NCBI GenBank assembly: GCA_001768155.1 | Contig: MENC01000204.1 | Coordinates: 22,408 to 32,123, forward strand | Length of the DNA: 9,716 nucleotides | Reading direction: 5' to 3' | Source: Bacteroidetes bacterium GWA2_30_7 | Lineage (GTDB): Bacteria; Bacteroidota; Bacteroidia; Bacteroidales; GWF2-33-38 | Shown: in pieces, positions 1 through 5,635 of the stretch | Numbering within the stretch: position 1 is the stretch's first letter | Layout: the number at the start of each line of letters is the position of its first letter | Program-made: the position numbers and the translations under genes | The notes under the pieces: model-generated | What the model saw: only the letters and a program-made list of their open reading frames with translations | What the model was told of the DNA's origin: nothing | Databases searched by the model: none

Positions 1-75
1 TCTATCGAGACGTTCACAAATTGCACTTCCAATTCCACCGGAAGCACCTGTTACTAAAGCCACTTTTTTGCTCAT
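1..75 (-). CDS. phaB: Acetoacetyl-CoA reductase, PhaB-like SDR (N-terminal 25 residues only)
   Basis: Only the first 25 codons lie in the window; the gene runs off the left edge. They read MSKKVALVTGASGGIGSAIC and then ERLDR, which is the beta1-loop-alpha1 NAD(P)-binding motif (TGxxxGIG) of short-chain dehydrogenases. The form GGIGsAICeRL resembles PhaB of Ralstonia more than FabG, which usually has SRGIGRAIA. PhaB reduces acetoacetyl-CoA to (R)-3-hydroxybutyryl-CoA with NADPH, the monomer polymerised by PhaC. The gene lies downstream of phaC on the same strand, separated by the four-helix-bundle insertion, and this context supports the PHA role. The SDR family is certain; PhaB rather than FabG or another SDR is inferred from this short piece plus context. 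No clear Shine-Dalgarno sequence is seen, which is common in this phylum. Confidence 0.75.
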   Translation of the reverse strand, partial: MSKKVALVTGASGGIGSAICERLDR

Positions 76-130
76 AATGATTATTTAAAGGGTTAATACT
101 TAATTATATAAAAAAAATTATGTTTATTAC

Positions 131-165
131 TTGAAAGTGAGAAAGCGAGACTTTGTGAAAGTGAG
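131..165 (+). repeat. Left arm of 35-bp inverted repeat
   Basis: Purine-rich arm starting TTGAAAGTGAGAAAGCGAGA. It pairs with 631-665 at 29 of 35 positions, with mismatches at arm positions 8, 16, 21-23 and 26. Confidence 0.7.
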
Positions 166-184
166 ATAGCAAATGCCCATTTTC

Positions 185-583
185 TCATACTCTTACTTTC
201 TCCCTGTCTGATTTCAAAACCCATTTATCAGAGTTATTACCCATATTAACTAATTTCGCAATTATATTATCATACTTTAAATGTAATGATTCGCCAATTT
301 CTCTGCTAATATAATTACATTTAACTGAATATTCAAGCCAAACTTGAGTTTCGGCTGCTTCTCCTTCTGCTTCATTTAGTTTATTAATAAAAGCAGCCTT
401 GTATTTTCTTCTTCTCCATCCTTCTGAAATTTGCCCTGAAACTGAACGAGAAGAACGTCTTATTTGGTCAGTTAAGCTATATATTTCTTCCTTAGGATAT
501 AGTTTTGTTAATTCAAAAATTTCCATCGAAGATTCTACTGATAATTTATATACATCTAAATGCCAATGATACTGAATTTTCAT
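185..583 (-). CDS. Four-helix-bundle protein, S23 / 23S rRNA intervening-sequence family
   Basis: This 132-residue protein matches the family pattern of S23-like four-helix-bundle proteins. It has LTDQIRRSSRSVSGQISEG at 37-55 (family form LxxQiRRSsxSixxNIaEG), followed by a lysine/arginine-rich turn and a helix with EAEGEAAETQVWLE at 71-84. It is probably cytosolic; there is no signal peptide or membrane segment. Members are encoded in intervening sequences of 23S rRNA genes and as free-standing genes, and they share their fold with Avd accessory proteins of diversity-generating retroelements. The molecular role of the free-standing forms is not established. The last residues (about 125-132, ending REKVRV) are translated from purine-rich DNA like the flanking repeat. 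The gene lies between phaC and phaB on the same strand within an inverted-repeat unit, so it is probably a passenger and not part of PHA metabolism. The start at 583 is the only ATG before the conserved region. Confidence 0.85.
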   Translation of the reverse strand: MKIQYHWHLDVYKLSVESSMEIFELTKLYPKEEIYSLTDQIRRSSRSVSGQISEGWRRRKYKAAFINKLNEAEGEAAETQVWLEYSVKCNYISREIGESLHLKYDNIIAKLVNMGNNSDKWVLKSDREKVRV

Positions 584-630
584 TATTAAAAATGTATTTT
601 TATAATATCACGTTCACACTTTCTCCACTG

Positions 631-665
631 CTCACTTTCTCACTCTCTCCCTTTCTCCCTTTCAA
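631..665 (-). repeat. Right arm of 35-bp inverted repeat
   Basis: On the minus strand this arm begins TTGAAAGGGAGAAAGGGAGA and ends AGAAAGTGAG, matching 131-165 at 29 of 35 positions. Further pyrimidine-rich copies of the same step continue on the plus strand to about 616, so the arm is part of a longer low-complexity tract ahead of the four-helix-bundle gene. Confidence 0.7.
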
Positions 666-672
666 ATCACAG

Positions 673-2448
673 TTATTTAAAACTAACTTTTACATATTTT
701 CCTGGTGATGGTTCTACCGGCGGATAATCTTCGTTGCCAATATTATAAACTGCGGGTGCTTGTTTTTCTGAAACTTTATCAAGCCAATTTGTCCAATGAA
801 TCCACCAACTGCCTTCATTTTCTTTTGCTGTATGCAGCCAATGTTTAACTCCTTTAGATAATTCACCATCGGTAAAATATCCTCGTTTAGATTTTTCAGG
901 AGGATTAACAATTCCTGCTACATGCCCACTTCCACTTAATATAAATTCGATATTTCCGGTCAATAATTCGGTTGATTTAAAAATTGTTTTAAACGGTGAA
1001 ATGTGGTCTTCTTTGCAACCTACAATATAAATATTGTTTTCAACATTGCTTAAATCAATTTTTTCTCCGGCAATAGTTAATTTATCTTTGATTCTTAGTT
1101 CGTTATTTAAGCACATATTTCTTAAATAATACGCATACATAGTTCCAGGTAGATTTGTAGAATCACCATTCCAATATAAAATATCAAATGGACGTGGCTC
1201 TTGACCTTTTAGATAATTACTAACTACATAACACCAAATTAAATCGTTAGGTCTTAAAAGATTAAATGTATTTGCTAATTTTCTTCCATCTAAAATGCCT
1301 TCTTTATGTAATTCTTTTTCTAAAGCTGTAATCCATTTATCGTCAACAAAAACCTTTATTGGACCTATATCTGAAAAGTCGTGCATTGCTGCTAAAAACG
1401 TTAATGAATTAAATGGATTTTTTCTTTTTTTCTTGTATGCAGAAGCAGCTATGCCAAGCATTGTACCTCCAATACAATAACCTAAGGCATTTACTTTTTT
1501 TGCTTTTGTAATTGATTTTATTGCATCAACTGCTTTAAAAATTCCTTCATTTATATAGTCATCAAAAGTAAATGGAATCATATCTTTTGAAGGATTTCTC
1601 CAAGAAATTAAAAACACTGTATTTCCTTTGTCAACAGCATATTTTACAAATGAATTATGAGGTTGAAGGTCGAGAATATAATATTTATTAATACAAGGTG
1701 GAACAATCAATAACGGATATTGATTAACTGTTTTTGTTGTTGGTAAATATTGTATTAATTGAATAAGTTCGTTTTGATAAATAACTGTTCCAGGTGTAAT
1801 TGCTATATTTTTACCAATTTCAAATGCATTTTCATCTGATTGTGAAATATGTCCTTTTTCGTAATCTTTAATGAAATTTTTAAAACCATCAACTAAGCTT
1901 TCTCCATTTGTTTCTTTGGCAAGTTTTAATACTTCTGGATTAGTAATTGCAAAATTGGTTGGTGAAATTGCATCAATATATTGTTTTGTAAAAAATGAAA
2001 GTTTGCTTTTTTCTTCTGGTTCAATATCAACAGTTTCAGTTATATTTGTCAACAATTCTGACATTAAAAGATATGATTGTTTTAAAAAATCGAAGCTTGA
2101 GTTATCGTTCCATTCTGCTGCCTGAAATCTATTATCGTAACAATTTGGAGTAATAACAGGTTCAATTTTATCGCCATTTTTTTTATTTGAAAATTTTTGC
2201 CAAAGAGCAAAATTCTTTTTCATATAATTAAAATATTGTTCCTGAACTTTTTCTAAATTTTCTTTTTTCTCTTCATTATTTACAATATTCATTAATGCAG
2301 CATTTACCGACATTAAATCGGTACTAATATTAATAAACGAAGGAATATTATCCATAATTGAAGATGTAACTTTTTTGCCAGCTTCTAAAAATTCAGAGAA
2401 TTGCTTCTCTGGATTTGAATTATCTTTTGGGTTGCCGTTGTTTTCCAT
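673..2448 (-). CDS. phaC: Class I-type polyhydroxyalkanoate synthase
   Basis: PhaC polymerises (R)-3-hydroxyacyl-CoA into PHA on the surface of cytosolic granules, releasing CoA. The 591-residue length is close to the 589 of Ralstonia PhaC and fits class I, whose members work without PhaE or PhaR. The lipase-like box GYCIGG lies at 323-328 with nucleophile Cys325, the catalytic Asp is D481 in CKEDHISP, and the catalytic His is H509 in SGSGHVAGIVNPP. Other family hallmarks are ILYWNGDSTNLPG at 423-435 with the conserved Trp426, FLISWRNP at 279-286, and the C-terminal VEPSPGKYVK at 578-587. The N-terminal ~200 residues are more divergent, as usual for the family. It follows the phaJ-like gene by 144 bp on the same strand. 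No promoter motif was recognised in that gap, so it is probably read from further upstream. Confidence 0.96.
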   Translation of the reverse strand: MENNGNPKDNSNPEKQFSEFLEAGKKVTSSIMDNIPSFINISTDLMSVNAALMNIVNNEEKKENLEKVQEQYFNYMKKNFALWQKFSNKKNGDKIEPVITPNCYDNRFQAAEWNDNSSFDFLKQSYLLMSELLTNITETVDIEPEEKSKLSFFTKQYIDAISPTNFAITNPEVLKLAKETNGESLVDGFKNFIKDYEKGHISQSDENAFEIGKNIAITPGTVIYQNELIQLIQYLPTTKTVNQYPLLIVPPCINKYYILDLQPHNSFVKYAVDKGNTVFLISWRNPSKDMIPFTFDDYINEGIFKAVDAIKSITKAKKVNALGYCIGGTMLGIAASAYKKKRKNPFNSLTFLAAMHDFSDIGPIKVFVDDKWITALEKELHKEGILDGRKLANTFNLLRPNDLIWCYVVSNYLKGQEPRPFDILYWNGDSTNLPGTMYAYYLRNMCLNNELRIKDKLTIAGEKIDLSNVENNIYIVGCKEDHISPFKTIFKSTELLTGNIEFILSGSGHVAGIVNPPEKSKRGYFTDGELSKGVKHWLHTAKENEGSWWIHWTNWLDKVSEKQAPAVYNIGNEDYPPVEPSPGKYVKVSFK

Positions 2449-2483
2449 AATTTATTTTTGTGTTTGGTTATTGGTTGTTTGAG

Positions 2484-2531
2484 GTTAGAAGTTAGAAATT
2501 AGAAATTTGAGGTTTAACAATTTAACAATTT
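2484..2531. repeat. Short tandem repeats between phaC and phaJ
   Basis: Two heptamers GTTAGAA at 2484-2497 are followed by the variant ATTAGAA at 2498-2504. Two octamers AACAATTT then lie at 2516-2531. This looks like low-complexity repeat debris in the phaJ-phaC spacer, with no function visible. Confidence 0.55.
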
Positions 2532-2544
2532 AATATATTTTGGC

Positions 2545-2584
2545 AACACGCTTGAAGGTGGCACTTGCCACGCTTCAAGGTGTT
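2545..2584. repeat. Stem-loop in the phaJ-phaC spacer
   Basis: The arms AACAC / CTTGAAG / GTGGCA and TGCCAC / CTTCAAG / GTGTT pair over 18 bp with one unpaired G on each side, closing on a small loop (ACTT if five inner pairs form). On the minus strand it starts 8 bp after the phaJ stop. It is not followed by a T-run in that direction, so it resembles a REP-like palindrome or an mRNA-processing or stability hairpin more than an intrinsic terminator. Confidence 0.6.
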
Positions 2585-2592
2585 ATAACAAT

Positions 2593-2994
2593 TTATATTT
2601 TTTCTTTATTCATAATTAGAGCTTCACCTGTTTGTACTATTTCGTCGTTTTTACTATACACAGTTGTTCTTATTTTAGCTCTATGTTTATCTCTTATAAC
2701 TTCTAATACTTCAAATTTTGCAGTATAAATTTCGTCAACAAACATTGGGTTATAAAATTTTATTGTTTGTCCTAAGTAAATTGTTCCTTCTCCTGGGAAA
2801 ATTGTACCTAATACTTTTGAAAATATACTTGCGCCTAAATATCCATGAATTATTAATCTTCCAAAAACGCTTTTACGGGCATACTCAGGGTCGATGTGTA
2901 TTGGGTTTGTGTCGCCACATAATTTTGCAAAATTATCTACATCTGTTTGTGTAAATGAGTAACTTAAACTGTATTCCTGTCCTACTTCCAACAT
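2593..2994 (-). CDS. phaJ: (R)-specific enoyl-CoA hydratase, MaoC-like / PhaJ-like
   Basis: This 133-residue single hot-dog-fold protein has the hydratase-2 motif GDTNPIHIDPEYA at 27-39, then FGRLIIHG at 44-51. Asp28 and His33 keep the five-residue spacing of the catalytic Asp31/His36 pair of Aeromonas PhaJ. PhaJ hydrates trans-2-enoyl-CoA from beta-oxidation to (R)-3-hydroxyacyl-CoA, feeding PHA synthase. The gene sits directly upstream of phaC on the same strand and 22 bp after vapC, which supports a PHA supply role. Length and motif fit the family. MaoC-like proteins also serve other pathways, so the exact substrate is inferred from context. Together with PhaB, the locus would have two routes to the monomer. 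Confidence 0.88.
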   Translation of the reverse strand: MLEVGQEYSLSYSFTQTDVDNFAKLCGDTNPIHIDPEYARKSVFGRLIIHGYLGASIFSKVLGTIFPGEGTIYLGQTIKFYNPMFVDEIYTAKFEVLEVIRDKHRAKIRTTVYSKNDEIVQTGEALIMNKEKI

Positions 2995-3016
2995 GTTATT
3001 TATGAATTAATATATG

Positions 3017-3397
3017 CTAATTTTTAAATGGGTTAAAAAGATTTAATTTAGGAATGTTTTTAAAGTCGCCAGTATTGCGTGTCAGCAACTTCAACTTGTT
3101 TTCAATAGCAGTGGCTGCAATTATTGCATCGGGCAACTTGACTTTATGTTTTTTTCTCAATTCAATAACCTTAGTTACTATATCATCATTTAGTGGAATG
3201 ATGTAAGCACCTGCACAAAATTGATTCATAAAATTTTCTTCATTTTTATTTTTAAAATGATAACCCATTACCTCCATATATGTAATTACAGAAACATAAG
3301 GTATATCCTCTTTGTTAGTAAAAGTTTTTGCATCCAGAAGTCCTTTCGATAAATAAATCAGAATATTGCTGTCGAACAAAAATTTATTGCCATTCAT
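3017..3397 (-). CDS. vapC: PIN-domain toxin, VapC-type ribonuclease
   Basis: This 126-residue PIN domain has the expected acidic residues: Asp9 in FLFDSNILIYL, Glu42 in TYMEVMGY, Asp90 in KLPDAIIAATA and Asp111 in TRNTGDF. PIN toxins are Mg-dependent endoribonucleases that cut tRNA or rRNA when not bound by antitoxin. The start at 3397 overlaps the upstream antitoxin gene by 14 bp, the usual translational coupling of such pairs. The phaJ-like gene begins only 22 bp after its stop, so phaJ and phaC may share its transcript. The RNA target cannot be told from sequence. The family call is firm; activity is assumed from intact motifs. Confidence 0.92.
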   Translation of the reverse strand: MNGNKFLFDSNILIYLSKGLLDAKTFTNKEDIPYVSVITYMEVMGYHFKNKNEENFMNQFCAGAYIIPLNDDIVTKVIELRKKHKVKLPDAIIAATAIENKLKLLTRNTGDFKNIPKLNLFNPFKN

Positions 3398-3614
3398 TTC
3401 TCATTTTTTTTTGCCATTGTACTGGATTTTTTATTTCTTTGAAAAGCTCATTTTTCTTCACTGAATCAATTAATTTGTAAAGAACACCCATTGTTTTTGT
3501 TTCCTCTTCATTTTCTTCGGGAATATCAGTAATATCAATATCCAAACGCTTTACTAATTGCAATACAAATTGGTAGTCGCTGTTGTTTTTGATGTTTAAT
3601 GTTACTGTTCTCAT
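3384..3614 (-). CDS. Antitoxin of the VapC-type pair
   Basis: This 76-residue protein immediately precedes the PIN toxin and overlaps it by 14 bp. The N-terminal ~30 residues (MRTVTLNIKNNSDYQFVLQL onward) look like a short beta strand plus helix. The middle is very acidic (EENEEE at 33-38). The C-terminus has helical segments ending NPVQWQKKMRNEW at 63-75, a tail that probably wraps the toxin; similar endings occur in antitoxins of this phylum as far as I recall. It probably neutralises the toxin by direct binding and may autoregulate the pair. It is called antitoxin mainly from position and size, not from a named DNA-binding fold. A TATCTTTA sequence 18 bp upstream may be the promoter. Confidence 0.8.
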   Translation of the reverse strand: MRTVTLNIKNNSDYQFVLQLVKRLDIDITDIPEENEEETKTMGVLYKLIDSVKKNELFKEIKNPVQWQKKMRNEWQ

Positions 3615-3631
3615 TTAATTCAAATTAATAT

Positions 3632-3639
3632 TAAAGATA
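3632..3639 (-). promoter_or_regulatory. Possible -7 box of the toxin-antitoxin promoter
   Basis: On the minus strand this reads TATCTTTA, seven of eight positions of the Bacteroidota -7 motif TAnnTTTG. It lies 17 bases upstream of the antitoxin ATG, giving a short leader. In such AT-rich DNA a match of this quality can arise by chance. Confidence 0.3.
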
Positions 3640-3665
3640 TGAAAAAATTATTTTATAAATGTAAA

Positions 3666-3696
3666 AAAAAATACCAATAAAATATTGGTATTTTTT
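3666..3696. terminator. Bidirectional intrinsic terminator after the phasin-like gene
   Basis: A perfect 14-bp stem, A6-TACCAATA pairing with TATTGGTA-T6, closes on an AAA loop. The core ACCAATA/TATTGGT is flanked by an A-run on one side and a T-run on the other, so it can work on both strands. On the minus strand it lies about 60 bases after the phasin-like stop and about 50 upstream of the antitoxin start, so it should separate these two transcripts. Confidence 0.7.
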
Positions 3697-3758
3697 GAAT
3701 TTCTAAAAAAAAATTGACAAAATTTAGTTTCAGAATTTACTCCTAAATTTTGAAGTTT

Positions 3759-4457
3759 CTATTCTTTCCACCAATTTGTTGGCCAGTAATTAGCTAAAGT
3801 ATCTCTGGTTAGTTTAGTAAATGTGTCAACTTGATTTGTTACAAAATCGGTGTATGTTTTATTTAAATCTGTAACCATATCGTATTGTCTTTTATAAAAA
3901 TCAAAAACTTTAGTTACATTTTTAGTCATTATTTGATTTGCTTCAATAATATTTTTTTGATACATATCAAACATTGGAGTTAAATCAACATTTTTTTGTT
4001 TTGCAATAATATCATTAACTTGGTCTATAATCATTTTATTAGCTTTCTCAACATTTGTTTGATACTCATTAATATATTTTGTAAAATCATAGTTATACTG
4101 AACTTTTGTGAACTTTTCACTTGTTTCTTTTGCAAGATTAACTTGATTTTCAATTGCAGTGTTCAGAGTAGTGATGTTAGTTTGAGAAAGTTCATAAATT
4201 TTCTCAATGTTTTCTTTAAAAGTGTCATACATTTTCATGTATTCTTTTGTGTCGGGAGTTGGCTTTGTAGCTTCTTTCTGAATTGTGTCAACGATTTTTT
4301 TGTTTACATCAACTAAAATTTCTGTTTGTTCATCATAAGTTTTAGATAATGTGTTCAATGTTTGTTGTGTAATTTCAGATGATTTTTTGAAATTGTCTTC
4401 AATAATTTCTTGAAAATTCACATAGTCATTTTTGGGTTTTGTTTTTGTTTTTTCCAT
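3759..4457 (-). CDS. Phasin-like helical protein, probable PHA granule-associated protein
   Basis: The 232-residue protein is almost wholly helical and rich in K, T, N, D and E. It has long amphipathic and coiled-coil-like stretches over about 12-225 and no signal peptide or membrane span. This matches the build of phasins, which coat PHA granules and control their number and size, and the gene heads the PHA locus on the same strand. Three related segments (around 75-98, 127-150 and 162-185) each carry a Y-x(2-3)-N-(I/V)-E/I pattern, suggesting internal duplication. The C-terminus is aromatic (NYWPTNWWKE at 223-232), perhaps for binding the polymer surface. The gene has its own -7 box and a terminator, fitting separate high expression. 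I do not recognise a specific family motif, so the phasin call rests on composition and context. A PhaE-type subunit is the alternative, less likely with a class I synthase. Confidence 0.62.
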   Translation of the reverse strand: MEKTKTKPKNDYVNFQEIIEDNFKKSSEITQQTLNTLSKTYDEQTEILVDVNKKIVDTIQKEATKPTPDTKEYMKMYDTFKENIEKIYELSQTNITTLNTAIENQVNLAKETSEKFTKVQYNYDFTKYINEYQTNVEKANKMIIDQVNDIIAKQKNVDLTPMFDMYQKNIIEANQIMTKNVTKVFDFYKRQYDMVTDLNKTYTDFVTNQVDTFTKLTRDTLANYWPTNWWKE

Positions 4458-4495
4458 AATTGTTTTTTTAATTAGTTAATAATTTTTTTCTGATA

Positions 4496-4503
4496 CAAAA
4501 GTA
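4496..4503 (-). promoter_or_regulatory. Promoter -7 box of the phasin-like gene
   Basis: The minus strand reads TACTTTTG, a full match to the Bacteroidota -7 motif TAnnTTTG. The expected transcript start is a few bases downstream, giving a leader of roughly 30-35 bases before the ATG at 4457. The leader is A-rich without a Shine-Dalgarno sequence. No clear -33 TTTG box is seen at the usual distance. Confidence 0.6.
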
Positions 4504-4778
4504 TAACAAATTATTTTAAAGAATGTAGTGTTTTCATTAATTTTATATTAAGTTCATATTAATTACTTATTAATTGATACTTTTTTTGCCCTAAAATCGA
4601 AAATTCATTACTTTACTATAAAAAAGTTACTAATTACAATACCCTTTTGGCTACTAACTAAACGAAGAGTGCTAATTTTGAAAAAATAATAATTTGTGTT
4701 TCTCAACACATAATTGACGAATAGCTATTATTTGTTGATGAAAAAAAATGTTTTTTCTTAAATATTTGGAAAAAACAA
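4504..4778. other. Gene-free, AT-rich spacer
   Basis: This is the remainder of the 321-bp gap between the phasin-like gene and the next gene. I see no convincing coding frame. The only structures are weak AT-only hairpins such as GAAAAAA-AATG-TTTTTTC at 4740-4757, which could help end transcription of the gene at 5333-4779. Confidence 0.4.
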
Positions 4779-5333
4779 TTACCAATTAGTAAAAATTGGA
4801 CTTTGTGAATGAAATGGAGAATGATTTAATGGATTATTTACGTTTGAAAATGAAAATTCAGTTCCAAAATATAAATGCTCGGTAATTTTATAATCAAATC
4901 CTATTGAAGAGTTTTGCAGGTTTTTATTAAAATTATTTATTTCTGAATTATAGGTTTTATTTGTATTAACGAGCATCGAACCAGTAATAATTAATCTGTC
5001 ATTAACCTGATGTTTAGCACTTAAATACAAATAATTGCCCGATATTGAATTATATGGATTTGTTTCAGAATTATTCTTAAAATACGAATTATTACTACTT
5101 ATAAGAAACCCGGCATTTATTGATGTTTTTGGTGTTAAATTATATGATACGTAAGGAATAGTATAAGTACCAAATGAATAATTATCTTTAGAGAATGAAC
5201 TAAAATGAGTTCCTACAATTATTCCATAGTTTACTTTTTTAGCTTTTTGCAATTGATTAGTACTGGTTGAATCTTGCGATTTAACACTACCTAAAAAACT
5301 CAAAAAGAAAATAATTATCAATAAATACTTCAT
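4779..5333 (-). CDS. Exported protein, probable small outer-membrane beta-barrel, function unknown
   Basis: Read from the ATG at 5333, the product has 184 residues. It begins with a signal peptide, MKYLLIIIFFLSFLGSVKSQ, with likely cleavage between S19 and Q20. The rest alternates polar and hydrophobic/aromatic residues in strand-like runs (for example YNLTPKTSINAGFLIS and HLYFGTEFSFSNV) and ends in Trp, as expected of a beta-barrel protein in the outer membrane. I recognise no specific family. An in-frame ATG at 5348 would add MYLCY ahead of the signal peptide. I reject it because those codons contain a perfect TAnnTTTG promoter box (5338-5345). The last codons (PIFTNW) coincide with a small CCAATT/AATTGG inverted repeat. 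There is no co-directional neighbour close enough to suggest an operon. Confidence 0.75.
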   Translation of the reverse strand: MKYLLIIIFFLSFLGSVKSQDSTSTNQLQKAKKVNYGIIVGTHFSSFSKDNYSFGTYTIPYVSYNLTPKTSINAGFLISSNNSYFKNNSETNPYNSISGNYLYLSAKHQVNDRLIITGSMLVNTNKTYNSEINNFNKNLQNSSIGFDYKITEHLYFGTEFSFSNVNNPLNHSPFHSQSPIFTNW

Positions 5334-5337
5334 ATAG

Positions 5338-5345
5338 CAAAGATA
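5338..5345 (-). promoter_or_regulatory. Promoter -7 box just before the start codon (possible leaderless mRNA)
   Basis: The minus strand reads TATCTTTG, a full TAnnTTTG match, and the ATG at 5333 begins four bases later. A box centred near -7 would put the transcript start at or next to the A of this ATG. It also decides the gene start, since the ATG at 5348 lies upstream of the box. Confidence 0.5.
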
Positions 5346-5393
5346 CATTTTTATAAGATATTAAGTAACATTTATTAAAAAAAACTCATTAAA

Positions 5394-5414
5394 TAAGGAA
5401 TTAAAAATTCCTTA
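5394..5414. repeat. Perfect 9-bp inverted repeat
   Basis: TAAGGAATT-AAA-AATTCCTTA forms a 9-bp stem with a three-base loop. It lies in the spacer upstream of the gene starting at 5333 and next to the larger palindromic element. It may be a weak terminator, but no T-run follows. Confidence 0.5.
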
Positions 5415-5449
5415 TGAATCTCTTCTTTCTGAAAGTCGCTAAGTATGAT

Positions 5450-5579
5450 TTTCAAAATAAGTTCCCCTGATTTCTGATTAATTAAGCATATTATAGAATC
5501 CTGTGGCTTCGAGAACCTCAGCCTCCGGTGATTGAGGCTCTCGAAATCACCATTAATTTAAGGGGAAGTTATTTTGAAA
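5450..5579. repeat. 130-bp palindromic element, MITE/BIME-like
   Basis: Terminal arms at 5450-5468 (TTTCAAAATAAGTTCCCCT) and 5561-5579 are inverted copies with 18 of 19 positions matching. Inside are two hairpins of opposite orientation. One is GGTGATT...AATCACC at 5527-5551 with GAGGCTCTCG in its loop. The other is GGCT...AGCC at 5505-5523 with TCGAGAACCTC in its loop. The halves can also pair with each other through TCGAGA/TCTCGA and CCTCA/TGAGG. No gene lies inside. This is a non-autonomous repeat by structure; copy number cannot be judged from one window. It could also end transcription of the gene at 6340-5636. Confidence 0.6.
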
Positions 5580-5635
5580 TATTCACTAAATTAGAAACTA
5601 TTTGAAAAAATTAGAAAAAAAAAATGTAAAGTCAC

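Larger units (their letters stand above)
131..665. mobile_element. 535-bp inverted-repeat unit carrying an S23-like four-helix-bundle gene
   Basis: The unit is bounded by 35-bp inverted repeats at 131-165 and 631-665, matching at 29 of 35 positions by hand alignment. Both arms are purine-rich on one strand, built of GAAAGTGAGA-like steps. They enclose one complete gene (583-185). The whole sits between phaC and phaB, and the right arm ends 8 bp from the phaC stop. Folded as RNA, the ends would form a long stem with the gene in the loop, which recalls intervening sequences in bacterial 23S rRNA genes that encode the same protein family. No clear target-site duplication was found, so mobility is inferred. 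Confidence 0.5.

Noticed and set aside
131..665. Diversity-generating retroelement, because S23-like proteins share a fold with Avd
   Set aside because: No reverse transcriptase and no template/variable repeat pair with adenine-directed changes is present in the window.
505..708. Plus-strand open frame over the four-helix-bundle and phaC ends
   Set aside because: It is antisense to two well-supported genes and translates the pyrimidine-rich repeat as an SPLLTFSLSP-like low-complexity run.
3996..4316. Plus-strand open frame antisense to the phasin-like gene
   Set aside because: The Cys/Phe/Ile-rich product is the mirror of a Lys/Asn/Glu-rich coding strand and has no motif of its own.
3759..4457. 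PhaE subunit of a class III PHA synthase
   Set aside because: The synthase here is 591 residues with class I N-terminal length and C-terminal ending; class III PhaC is much shorter (about 350 residues).
4740..4757. GAAAAAA/TTTTTTC hairpin as an intrinsic terminator
   Set aside because: The stem is almost wholly A-T and expected by chance in such AT-rich DNA; it is mentioned only as a weak possibility.
5334..5348. Upstream in-frame ATG extending the exported protein by MYLCY
   Set aside because: It lies ahead of a perfect TAnnTTTG promoter box, and the signal peptide begins naturally at the ATG at 5333.
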